64,000 nt of DNA from CBDHDJ01 sp965261645 (lineage in GTDB: Bacteria > Pseudomonadota > Alphaproteobacteria > SHVV01), in assembly GCA_965261645.1 (NCBI GenBank), contig CBDHDJ010000004.1, positions 186,001 to 250,000 on the forward strand, given 5' to 3'. Shown here piece after piece: positions 1 to 7,161 of this stretch. Under the pieces are notes generated by a model that did not search any database, had not been told where the DNA came from, and saw only the letters and a list, made by a program, of their open reading frames with translations. A program made the position numbers and the translations under genes. How positions within the stretch are numbered: the first letter of the stretch is position 1; each line of letters starts with the position of its first letter.

Positions 1-651
1 CCGACGGCTACCGGGAGAGCGCCCAGTCCTGGCGCGAAGTGCTGCTCGATCTCAAGCGCCGCGGCCTGGCGATTGCGCCCGAGCTGGCCACCGGCGACGG
101 GGCGCTCGGTTTCTGGAAAGCCTTGCGCGAGGTCTACGGGACGACGCGCGAGCAGCGCTGTTGGGTGCACAAGACCGCCAACGTGCTCAACAAGCTCCCG
201 AAGTCCGTCCAGCCACGCGCCAAGCAGCACCTACAGGACATCTGGATGGCCGAGACCCGCGCGGTGGCCGAGAAGGCCTTCGACTTCTTCCTCGAGGCCT
301 ATGGCCCCAAGTACGACAAAGCGGTGGCCTGCCTGGCCAAGGACCGCGACGTGTTGCTCGCCTTCTACGACTTCCCGGCCGAGCACTGGAAGCACATTCG
401 CACCACCAATCCCATCGAAAGCACCTTTGCGACCGTGCGCCTCAGGACCACCAAGACCAAGGGCTGCCTCAGCCGCATGACGGCGCTCACCATGGTCTTC
501 AAGCTGTGCCAGTCGGCCAGCAAGAAGTGGCGTCGCCTGGACGCCTCGCACCAGATCGCCGACATCATTCAAGGCGTCAAATTCAAGGACGGAGAAAAGC
601 TAACCGAACGCGCCGCCTGAAACCTGCGTCACCAACTTTTGACAATAGCTC
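1..651 (+). mobile_element. IS256-family element, 3' part
   Basis: Only the right part of the element is in the window. It contains the transposase C-terminal coding region and then a short tail rich in the IS256-type end sequence (reading inwards on the minus strand, CTATTGTCAAAAGTTGGTGA, 630-649). The left end lies before position 1. The right boundary is placed at about 645-651 because the next reading frame, a nuclease-domain remnant, becomes open directly after a stop at 646-648. The exact end is inferred. Confidence 0.7.
3..620 (+). CDS. IS256-family transposase (partial, C-terminal)
   Basis: Mutator-type DDE transposase that moves the surrounding element. The frame is open from the first bases of the window (DGYRESAQSWREVLLDLKRR), so the N-terminal half including the first catalytic Asp is off the window. 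The second catalytic Asp lies in a GDGALGFW segment, the family C-motif QRCWVHK follows, and the final Glu lies in NPIESTFATVRLRT about 120 residues later. The C-terminus looks complete, ending in a stop at 618-620. A downstream GTG at 39 is in frame, but it is internal to the conserved block and is not the true start. Whether the whole enzyme is intact cannot be judged from here. Confidence 0.9.
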   Translation, partial: DGYRESAQSWREVLLDLKRRGLAIAPELATGDGALGFWKALREVYGTTREQRCWVHKTANVLNKLPKSVQPRAKQHLQDIWMAETRAVAEKAFDFFLEAYGPKYDKAVACLAKDRDVLLAFYDFPAEHWKHIRTTNPIESTFATVRLRTTKTKGCLSRMTALTMVFKLCQSASKKWRRLDASHQIADIIQGVKFKDGEKLTERAA

Positions 652-964
652 GAGTTGCGACGACGCGGATGGAACGTGCGCACCCAGATTGGTGTCTCGA
701 GGTTCCGCATCGATCTTGGGATCGTGCATCCTGACGCGCCGGGGCGATTCCTGGCGGGAGTAGAATGTGATGGTGCCAGCTATTACGCCGCTCCGTCGGC
801 GCGCGATCGGGACCGGGTGCGCCAGATAATTCTTGAGCACCTTGGCTGGACGCTGTTCAGGCTATGGTCGACTGATTTCTTTTTGGATCCCCGGGCGAGC
901 ATTGAGAGGCTGGACGAACGTCTCACTGACCTCCTCAATGAAGATCCCTCTCTGCCAACCTCAC
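649..964 (+). pseudogene. Helicase-nuclease remnant, MTES_1575-type nuclease domain
   Basis: About 105 codons are open from directly after the IS256 end to the left end of the IS3 element. The translation contains SRFRIDLGIVHPD, then FLAGVECDGASYY, ARDRDRVRQ and GWTLFRLWSTDFF. This is the pattern of the PD-(D/E)xK-like REase_MTES_1575 domain found near the C-terminus of very large DUF4011/SF1-helicase proteins, many of them in defence islands. There is no credible start codon (only a TTG at 655), and the frame runs into the IS3 terminus at 965. I read it as an internal fragment of a destroyed gene whose 5' part was removed or separated by the IS256 element. The DUF3320-like fragment at 2528-2920 is probably the next piece of the same protein. 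Confidence 0.7.
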
Positions 965-1016
965 TGAGACACCGGCCCCCCTTGGAATTGCTGTAGGGCG
1001 GTGGAGGTGAATACCA

Positions 1017-1505
1017 ATGACCGCAGAGAGAGAATCGATGACATTGCAAGAGATGGACGCTCCGGCCCTGGGGGTCGAGGAGCGTCGCGACGAGGCCCCC
1101 GGAGCCGGAGCCAGCCACGCACGGCCAACGCCGGACCCGGAGGTCGTGGCCAAGCCGAAGAGGCGCAAGTTCACCGCGCAGTATCGACTGCGGATGCTGG
1201 AGGAGGCAGAGAGCTGCACGCAGCCCGGCGAGGTGGGCCGGCTGCTTCGCCGCGAGGGGCTGTACAGCTCCCATTTGACGGAATGGCGCAGGGCGCGGCG
1301 TGAAGGGTCGCTTCAAGGCCTGACCCCGAGCAAACGCGGTCGGAAGCCCGCCGAGCGCAACCCCCTCAGCGCGAAGGTGCACGAGCTCGAGGCGAAAGTG
1401 GCTCGGCTGGAGAAGGAGCTGCACACCGCCCATACGATCCTGGACGTCCAGGGAAAAGTTGCCGGGCTGCTGGGATTCAGCCTCGAACACGGGAAGGACT
1501 GCTGA
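1017..1505 (+). CDS. IS3-family transposase OrfA (helix-turn-helix subunit)
   Basis: A 162-residue DNA-binding subunit. After a variable N-terminus, residues about 42-105 form the helix-turn-helix region (KRRKFTAQYRLRMLEEAESC ... EVGRLLRREGLYSSHLTEWR). Residues 120-150 form a predicted leucine-zipper-like coiled coil (SAKVHELEAKVARLEKELHT) for dimerisation. Its stop overlaps the start of the downstream integrase gene by one base (TGATG), so the two are probably translationally coupled. No obvious slippery heptamer was seen at this junction, unlike the second IS3 element in the window. Confidence 0.85.
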   Translation: MTAERESMTLQEMDAPALGVEERRDEAPGAGASHARPTPDPEVVAKPKRRKFTAQYRLRMLEEAESCTQPGEVGRLLRREGLYSSHLTEWRRARREGSLQGLTPSKRGRKPAERNPLSAKVHELEAKVARLEKELHTAHTILDVQGKVAGLLGFSLEHGKDC

Positions 1506-2506
1506 TGGCCGTCCAGCCGCTCGCATCGCAGGTCGGCGTGGCGCCGGCGTGCCGAGCGCTGGGGGTGCCACGGGCTTCCTTCTACCGTCGTCAGAGGCCC
1601 GCTCCCGGGCATCAGCAGCCCCGTCCTACGCCCGCCCGGGCCCTGTGTGCGTCCGAACGCGCGCACGTCCTCGACATGCTCGCCAGCCCGCGCTTCGTCG
1701 ACCGGTCACCGGCCGAGGTCGTCGCGACGCTGCTCGATGAAGGCCAGTATCTGTGCGCCGAGCGCACGATATACCGGATCCTGGCCGCGAACCAGCCGGT
1801 GCGAGAGCGGCGCAATCAGCGCAGTCATCCCTGCTACACCAAGCCCGAGCTGGTGGCCACGGGCCCCAACCAGACCTGGTCCTGGGATATCACCCGGCTC
1901 CGGGGGCCCAAACGCTGGACGTCCTTCTACCTCTATGTCTTGCTCGACATCTTCAGCCGCTGCGTCGTGGGCTGGATGGTTGCCGATCGGGAGAACGCCG
2001 CGCTCGCCGCGACGCTGATCGAGGAAACCTGTCTCAAGCAAGGCATCGAGCCCCAGGTGCTCACCCTGCATTCGGACCGCGGCGCGCCGATGACCAGCAA
2101 GTGTACCGCCCAACTCCTCGCCGACCTCGGGGTCACCCGCTCTCTGAGCCGCCCCCAGGTCAGCGATGACAACCCGTTCTCCGAAGCGCAGTTCAAGACC
2201 CTGAAGTATCACCCCGGCTTCCCTGGGCGCTTCGAAGACATTACCGCCGCCATCGCCTTCTGCCGGTCGTTCTTCCCCTGGTACAACACCGAGCACCGCC
2301 ATGCCGGGATCGCGATGCTCACCCCCGATGATGTCCATCATCACCGGGCACCGGATGTGCTGGCTCAGCGCGGACGTACCCTGCAAGCCGCCTGGGCCCT
2401 TCACCCCGAACGCTTCGTCCACGGCACCCCGAAACCCGCCCCGCTTCCCGAAGCCGTCTGGATCAACCCACCCGCCACTTCCACAACAGGAGAAACGAGT
2501 CAGTAA
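1505..2506 (+). CDS. IS3-family transposase OrfB (integrase core)
   Basis: A 333-residue DDE integrase-core transposase. The rve domain covers roughly residues 115-290. The first Asp is in NQTWSWDITRL (about 120-130), the second in LTLHSDRGAPMTS (about 188-200), and the Glu is in DDNPFSEAQFKTLKYHPGFP (about 222-240). The C-terminal YNTEHRHAGIAMLTP segment is typical of IS3 OrfB. The gene is full length for the family and is followed within 12 bases by the right inverted repeat, so the element looks intact and possibly active. Confidence 0.9.
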   Translation: MAVQPLASQVGVAPACRALGVPRASFYRRQRPAPGHQQPRPTPARALCASERAHVLDMLASPRFVDRSPAEVVATLLDEGQYLCAERTIYRILAANQPVRERRNQRSHPCYTKPELVATGPNQTWSWDITRLRGPKRWTSFYLYVLLDIFSRCVVGWMVADRENAALAATLIEETCLKQGIEPQVLTLHSDRGAPMTSKCTAQLLADLGVTRSLSRPQVSDDNPFSEAQFKTLKYHPGFPGRFEDITAAIAFCRSFFPWYNTEHRHAGIAMLTPDDVHHHRAPDVLAQRGRTLQAAWALHPERFVHGTPKPAPLPEAVWINPPATSTTGETSQ

Positions 2507-2527
2507 ATAGAAACCGTCGGTGTCTCA

Positions 2528-2920
2528 AAGTCGTTGACAGGTTCCGGATCGGCGGGTGGCTATGGAAGCCGCCGCCGCGCCGATTGTTTCAGCCGGGAGT
2601 GATTATCCGGACGCAGAAGAGTTGGAGGGCGAGGTGGAGGTGGTTAGTTTAGGTGAGGATGCCGGAACCGTTCAGGCGCCAGTCCCAATTTTGGCTCCGC
2701 CAACAATGGATATTAGTCGGCCGGCACGCGCCGCACGGGGCCCAGACAGCGTCGGTCCCGATGAAGCGACCCCGGCCGATACCACTACAAGACCTGATCC
2801 GGCCCGTTTCTATGATCCTGAGTACCGGCGGACACTGCAAGCGATGGACGTGTCGATCATTGAATGTCTGACGTCAGCGCGTTTGGGACAAATTGAGGTA
2901 ATTGCATACCGGAGGATTTC
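2528..2920 (+). pseudogene. Helicase-nuclease remnant, linker and DUF3320-like tail
   Basis: The translation from about 2556 gives an acidic, Pro/Ala-rich linker and then ARFYDPEYRRTLQAMDVSII. This resembles the start of the DUF3320 domain that follows the MTES_1575 nuclease domain in giant DUF4011 helicases. The frame ends 13 bases inside the left end of the second IS3 element. It has no start of its own that I trust. With 649-964 it forms two pieces of one gene split by IS3 element 1. The assignment rests on pattern recognition of a short motif, so it is weaker than that of the upstream fragment. Confidence 0.5.
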
Positions 2921-2951
2921 TGGCTCATCGTAGTGACCGAAGGGAACGAAG

Positions 2952-3326
2952 ATGAGACAGAAATCAATGAGCAAGAACGACCCGGCGGAGGGAACGGTTC
3001 GGGATATTCGCCGCAAGACACGCAAGCAGTATACGGCTGAGGAGAAGATCCGGATCGTGGTGTCGGGCCTGCGCGGCGAGGAGAGCATCGCCGCCTTGTG
3101 CCGCCGCGAGGGCATCGCCGAGGGTCTGTATTACAGCTGGTCGAAAGAGTTTTTGGAAGCGGGCAAGAAGCGGCTCGCCGGCGACACCGGGCGCCAAGCG
3201 ACCTCGGGCGAGGTTAAAGGCCTGCGCCAGGAGATGCGCGACTTGAAGGAGTTGGTCGCCGAACTTTCGCTGGAGAACCGGCTTCTCAAAAAAAACATGA
3301 TCGGGCATGGGGGAGACGAGGAATGA
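2952..3326 (+). CDS. IS3-family transposase OrfA (second element)
   Basis: A 124-residue helix-turn-helix subunit (HTH_21/transposase_8 type). RRKTRKQYTAEEKIRIVVSG and then LCRREGIAEGLYYSWSKEFL form the DNA-binding region at about residues 18-65. A heptad-like segment (LRQEMRDLKELVAELSLENR) follows at about 93-115. The C-terminus carries an A8 run at 3288-3295 in the phase required for -1 slippage. The last codons overlap the start of OrfB as ATGA. It therefore probably makes both free OrfA and an OrfAB fusion. Confidence 0.88.
   Translation: MRQKSMSKNDPAEGTVRDIRRKTRKQYTAEEKIRIVVSGLRGEESIAALCRREGIAEGLYYSWSKEFLEAGKKRLAGDTGRQATSGEVKGLRQEMRDLKELVAELSLENRLLKKNMIGHGGDEE
3290..3296 (+). promoter_or_regulatory. 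Programmed -1 frameshift site (A AAA AAC)
   Basis: The heptamer A-AAA-AAC sits in the OrfA zero frame (codons AAA 3291-3293, AAC 3294-3296). A -1 slip moves reading into the OrfB frame, which I checked codon by codon from 3293 to the OrfB ATG at 3323: it has no stop. This is the known IS3-family mechanism for making the active OrfAB transposase. Confidence 0.8.
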
Positions 3327-4387
3327 GGTATCCCGCATCCGAGAAGCTGGAGATCATCCGCCTGGTCGAGCAGTCCCACCTGGGCGTCGGGTCCACTTTG
3401 GACAAGCTGGGCATTCCGAAGACCACCTTTTATCGCTGGTACGATCGCTTTCTGGCCTTTGGCGACGCCGGTCTTGAGGATCGCAACAGCAGCCCAGGCC
3501 GGGTGTGGAACCGGATCCCGGATGATGTCCGGGGGCAGATCATCGATCTTGCCCTGGAGGAGACGCAACTGTCGCCCCGGGAACTGGCCGTCAGGTTTAC
3601 GGACACCAGGGGCTACTTTGTCTCGGAAGCCTCGGTTTACCAGCTTCTCAAGGCCCACGACCTGATCACCAGCCCCGCTTTCGTGGTCATCAAGGCAGCC
3701 GATGAGTTCCGCGACAAGACCACGGCGCCGAACCAGCTGTGGCAGACCGACTTCACCTATCTCAAGGTCATCGGCTGGGGCTGGTTTTACCTGTCGACCA
3801 TCCTGGACGACTATTCCCGCTACATCATTGCTTGGAAGCTCTGCACCAACATGACGGCGGACGATGTGACGGCAACACTGAAGTTGGCGCTAGAAGCCTC
3901 AGGCTGCAATCGCGCCAATGTCGTACACAAGCCGAAGCTGCTCAGCGACAACGGCTCGTCCTATATCTCCGGCGATCTGGCTGAATGGCTCGAGGACCAC
4001 GGTATGGATCACGTTCGGGGCGCACCGTATCACCCGCAAACCCAGGGCAAGATCGAGCGCTGGCATCAAACGCTGAAGAACCGGATCCTGCTTGAAAATT
4101 ATTATCTACCCGGCGATCTCGAAAACCAGATCAGCGCCTTCGTCGATCACTACAACAACCAACGCTACCACGAGAGCATCGGCAACGTAACTCCAGCCGA
4201 CGCCTACTTTGGACGCCACACCGCCATCATCGAAAAGAGAAAAAAAGATCAAAAAACTGACCACCCAAAACCGCCGCTTGAACCATCAAAGCCAAGCGGC
4301 TTAACATCAAACAAAGATGAGCCAGATCCTCCCTATGAAACACGCTCAACAGTCCCATTTGTTTTGATGACGGACAGTCCATTGTGA
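3323..4387 (+). CDS. IS3-family transposase OrfB (integrase core, second element)
   Basis: A 354-residue integrase-type transposase. It has its own N-terminal HTH-like part (KLEIIRLVEQSHLGVGSTLD ... TTFYRWYDRF). The rve core follows from about residue 130: first Asp in NQLWQTDFTYLKV, second in PKLLSDNGSSYIS, and Glu in HPQTQGKIERWHQTLKNRIL. The tail (RYHESIGNVTPADAYFGR) is typical. About 60 extra residues rich in Lys and Pro follow the core. The ATG overlaps the OrfA stop, and a -1 frameshift upstream would fuse the two. The gene appears intact. Confidence 0.9.
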   Translation: MRYPASEKLEIIRLVEQSHLGVGSTLDKLGIPKTTFYRWYDRFLAFGDAGLEDRNSSPGRVWNRIPDDVRGQIIDLALEETQLSPRELAVRFTDTRGYFVSEASVYQLLKAHDLITSPAFVVIKAADEFRDKTTAPNQLWQTDFTYLKVIGWGWFYLSTILDDYSRYIIAWKLCTNMTADDVTATLKLALEASGCNRANVVHKPKLLSDNGSSYISGDLAEWLEDHGMDHVRGAPYHPQTQGKIERWHQTLKNRILLENYYLPGDLENQISAFVDHYNNQRYHESIGNVTPADAYFGRHTAIIEKRKKDQKTDHPKPPLEPSKPSGLTSNKDEPDPPYETRSTVPFVLMTDSPL

Positions 4388-4407
4388 TCACTCCGGCTGA
4401 GCGCCCA

Positions 4408-4682
4408 CGGTTTGGCTGAGTTGCCAACCTCGTTTCCGCTATTGCGGAATACGGATATCGACGAGAAGGGGCTGGTGGGGCGCCTCCTGGCGCACACCGG
4501 GCAAGTCGCCACCCCTGATGGCGGCTCCTAGCCAGCAGCGGACATAGATTGTCGGACGGCGTAGGCTTGGTGACGAGGTTGTGTTTCTGGGAGGGCGGCT
4601 GATGACAGCAAAGTCCCGTACCGTCAGACCCGATGCTGATGAGCAATCGTGGGGGCGGGGCGGACCGGCCTAGATTCTTCGT
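4408..4682 (+). other. Non-coding gap between IS3 element 2 and the FMN-reductase remnant
   Basis: I see no credible gene here. An 18-base word (CTAGCCAGCAGCGGACAT, 4528-4545) recurs with one mismatch at 5617-5634, on the other side of the broken FMN-reductase gene. Confidence 0.5.
4528..4545 (+). repeat. Direct repeat copy 1 (CTAGCCAG-AGCGGACAT)
   Basis: Matches 5617-5634 at 17 of 18 positions in the same orientation, about 1.1 kb apart, flanking the frameshifted FMN-reductase gene. Its nature is unknown. It could be a dispersed repeat or the trace of a deletion or insertion event. Confidence 0.5.
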
Positions 4683-5334
4683 TTATTGCGGGGCGGCCAA
4701 CTGTTCACTCTCACGTGGCGTCCAGTTGAAAGCCGGACCGCGCCGCATCATCTCTTCCAGCGGCACTCGTGGACAGATGTGGCCCCGGATGTATTCGACC
4801 AAGTTCGTCCCGACGCCTCGCACCATTTTTTCAATGGCTTCGTCGACGCAGCGCCCTTCTTCGTCGAACACATTTTGCACGCCGGCGACAGATACCGGTC
4901 CCGGGAGGACGATAGCGCCTACATGCGACAAAACGCTGCGCAGATGCTCGAGCGCTTTGATGGCGCCAATCTGACCGGCGGCAACACCCACAAGGGCCAC
5001 CGGTTTGCTCGCCAAAACGGAAGGAAAGCCGAGATTTTCGATTATCAGCTTGGCCACGCTACTATTATGTGCCGTGATACTCCGGGGTCGAGAAGACCAC
5101 GGCCGTCGACTTTGAAACTAACTCTTGGATCGTTTTCGACTCCGCCGAGTCAGGGCCCAGACTTGGAAGCGGCAAATTCATCGTGGCCGGGTCAATGAGG
5201 TCGACTCCGATGTCCCCTTGCTTCTCGATTTCGTCGATGATCAAGGCAAGGGCCTTTGAAGTGAGGTTCCCCGGCCGCGCCGTGCCCAATACGGCAGCAA
5301 TTCGAATTTGTTTGTCTTGCGCATCACTCATCAT
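4683..5334 (-). pseudogene. NAD(P)H-dependent FMN reductase-family gene, frameshifted
   Basis: Flavodoxin-like NADPH-dependent FMN reductase family (PF03358: chromate/azo/quinone reductases). The first frame (5334-5065) gives KQIRIAAVLGTARPGNLTSK, the FMN-phosphate loop, and ends in FSTPEYHGT followed by a stop. The second frame (from 5064 to 4683) continues with SSVAKLIIENLGFPS and the conserved LVGVAAGQIGAIKALEHLRS and HVGAIVLPGPVSVAGV. Removing one A from the AA at 5065-5066 restores EYHGTYSSVAKL and a single protein of about 217 residues, normal for the family. It is therefore a one-base insertion, either a true frameshift mutation or a sequencing error. The ATG at 5334 is followed directly by a second ATG. 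Confidence 0.85.
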
Positions 5335-5726
5335 GCCCTCCGTTTCCCATTCGCCAGGATTCCGACTGGATTATGGTAACTCGTCACTCCGATCCAATGA
5401 ACTGGGGGCTCCAGTCGATGGTGCGACAACCCCGGTTCTCGATACCCTCCTGTTGGAACTCATGTTTCACCAAATGTCCGCTATGGGTCAGTAGCGGACT
5501 TAGACACCGGCCCCAGAGTTAGTCCGTTATACGCGGTAGAGCGGGCGTTGTCGGTCAGATTGTCTGCTCATCACCCGAAAGCGGCCGCCATTCGCTCCTC
5601 GCTCGGCCGACCGGAACTAGCCAGAAGCGGACATTGGACGCCAGGCGCGAATAGGCGTCACACGCGCAAACATGCTAGCGTCCCGGTGACACCTTTGGCA
5701 CTCAACGACATGTGGGAGGACTCACA
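5335..5726 (+). other. Intergenic region with hairpin and repeat words
   Basis: There is no gene. A perfect 8-bp inverted repeat GTCCGCTA-N8-TAGCGGAC lies at 5476-5499. The word AGACACCGGCCCC at 5502-5514 matches the inner part of the left end of IS3 element 1 (967-979), which may be a solo end remnant. The direct repeat copy at 5617-5634 is also here. The upstream region of the binding-protein gene must hold its promoter, but I cannot place a convincing one. Confidence 0.5.
5617..5634 (+). repeat. Direct repeat copy 2 (CTAGCCAG-AGCGGACAT)
   Basis: Second copy of the 18-base word at 4528-4545, with one mismatch (A for C at the ninth base). Confidence 0.5.
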
Positions 5727-6845
5727 ATGGATACGATCCAAGGTGTAACAACCTATCTCAGTAGACTGGCCCTTGCCCTGACGGTGGCGGCGCTTGCCTT
5801 TGGCGCGGCACCGGCCGCCGCGGGCGATGGCTGGGAGTTGGACGTTCTCGTCACCGACCCGCAATACGCCTGGGACGACGAGGCCAACGCCCCCAAACGC
5901 GGCACGATCAAGTCGACGTGGAAAGCGATGGATTCGAGCGAAGTCTCGAAGAAATGGCACCTGTGCTTGCTGTTGCCGCACGTCAAGGATCCTTTCTACA
6001 TTGCGATCGATTACGCCGCAGTCCAGGAGGCAATACGCTTGGGGATCAAGTTGACGATCCTTGCCGCTGGCAGCTACGCCGACATCGACAAGCAGATCAG
6101 CCAAGTTGAGGACTGCGCCGCCCAGGGCGCGGACGGGATCGCGCTATTTGCGGTGTCGCCGGAAGCCCTGGTGCCAATCGTAAAAGAGGTCCGCAAGCAG
6201 GGCGTCAAAGTTCACGACTGCAACATCGGGCTGAACACGGAGGTCGACGGCCGCTCGGTGATCTCCTACTACGAGGCCGGCGTCACCATGGCCGAATACC
6301 TCCAGGAACGGCACCCATCGGGCAAGGTCAAGGTGCTGTGGCTGCCCGGTCCGCCCGGCGTGGTCTGGGTCGAGGCGCCGACGCGGGGTCTCTACGACGC
6401 GACCGAGGGCACGAACATCGAGGTCGTCAAGACCATGTATGGCGACAGCGGCAAGCCGCAGCAGCTCGCGTTGCTGGAGGATGGGCTGCAGACCTATGAC
6501 AACCTCGACTACATTCTAGGCGGCGCGCCCGCCATCGAGGTCGCAGAAAAGTACATTCGTGAGCTGGGTCGTCACGACGAAACCAAGTTGATCGCGTTCT
6601 ACATCACGCCCGGCATCGAGGAGGGCATCAAGAGGGGCACAATTTTGGCGACGATTCTGGAACCGACCGTCCTGCAGATGCGCATGTGTGTGGCCAAGAC
6701 TGTCCACGTCCTCGAGGGGCGGACCGATCAGCCGTTGGACTCGGCCGGCGCTCTCAGCATGCTGGACACGGAGAACATCAAGACCTGGAAGCGGGACGAC
6801 GCCCTCGCCCCGTCGGATTGGAAGCCGATCTTCACGGTTGAGTAA
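5727..6845 (+). CDS. TorT-like periplasmic sugar-type binding protein
   Basis: A secreted solute- or signal-binding protein of the type 1 periplasmic fold (Peripla_BP_4), 372 residues. The ATG at 5727 is preferred because GGGAGGA (5714-5720) lies six bases upstream; a GTG at 5712 precedes that site. The signal peptide is about residues 1-33, with cleavage after AAPAAA. The mature part shows WHLCLLLPHVKDPFYIAIDY, an IDKQISQVEDCAAQGADGIA segment and WLPGPPGVVWVEA. These blocks resemble TorT, the periplasmic partner of the TorS sensor kinase, more than ABC-sugar binding proteins. No permease, ATPase, kinase or reductase lies nearby, so its partner is elsewhere. The ligand is unknown. It is followed by a strong terminator and stands as a single-gene unit. 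Confidence 0.78.
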   Translation: MDTIQGVTTYLSRLALALTVAALAFGAAPAAAGDGWELDVLVTDPQYAWDDEANAPKRGTIKSTWKAMDSSEVSKKWHLCLLLPHVKDPFYIAIDYAAVQEAIRLGIKLTILAAGSYADIDKQISQVEDCAAQGADGIALFAVSPEALVPIVKEVRKQGVKVHDCNIGLNTEVDGRSVISYYEAGVTMAEYLQERHPSGKVKVLWLPGPPGVVWVEAPTRGLYDATEGTNIEVVKTMYGDSGKPQQLALLEDGLQTYDNLDYILGGAPAIEVAEKYIRELGRHDETKLIAFYITPGIEEGIKRGTILATILEPTVLQMRMCVAKTVHVLEGRTDQPLDSAGALSMLDTENIKTWKRDDALAPSDWKPIFTVE

Positions 6846-6880
6846 TCAAGAAACCAATCGTTTGCCGCTGTCCTAACGAA

Positions 6881-6911
6881 CCCCGGAGCGCGTTCTGCTC
6901 CGGGGTATTTT
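6881..6911 (+). terminator. Rho-independent terminator after the TorT-like gene
   Basis: A nine-base-pair stem CCCCGGAGC (6881-6889) / GCTCCGGGG (6897-6905), with a 7-base loop, is followed by TATTTT. It lies 36 bases after the stop at 6845. The next 250 bases, to 7161, hold no gene that I can support. Confidence 0.85.
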
Positions 6912-7161
6912 CGGTTCACTGCACTCTGTAATCTGTGGGCCCCTGTTGATTACTCGCAGAGTGGGCCCGGGGAGCGCTACTCAGGAGCTCCGCCAAATGT
7001 CTGCTTAGGGTCGGTGACGGCCGTCCAGCGGCCAAACATTCCATGTCCTCCCCTAGCCACGCGCCGACACCCACGCAGCCGAATTTCCACCGGCCACGGG
7101 GGGAAATCGGTCTGGTGGCCCTGGTCGGTGCGGACGAGGATTCGGCCTCGCTCAGGTGCGA

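Larger units (their letters stand above)
965..2527 (+). mobile_element. IS3-family element 1 (complete, about 1.56 kb)
   Basis: The element is bounded by 10-bp perfect inverted repeats, TGAGACACCG at 965-974 and CGGTGTCTCA at 2518-2527, giving the TG...CA ends usual for IS3. It carries a two-gene transposase (1017-1505, 1505-2506). No 3-4 bp target duplication is visible (flanks CAC and AAG), so one flank may have been altered by later rearrangement. It sits between two fragments of a helicase-nuclease gene. Confidence 0.8.
2921..4407 (+). mobile_element. IS3-family element 2 (about 1.49 kb)
   Basis: The element encodes OrfA and OrfB with a 4-base overlap and a -1 frameshift signal. Proposed ends are TGGCTCATCG...TAGTGACC at the left (2921 onward) and, inward on the minus strand, TGGGCGCTCAGCCGGAGTGA from 4407. 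These are imperfect inverted repeats sharing CTCA and AGTGA blocks and having TG...CA termini. No target duplication is evident, so the boundaries are approximate. It truncates the DUF3320-like remnant. Confidence 0.6.

Noticed and set aside
4227..4646. Minus-strand open frame over the end of IS3 element 2
   Set aside because: Antisense to the transposase, with Pro/Ser-rich composition and no recognisable protein.
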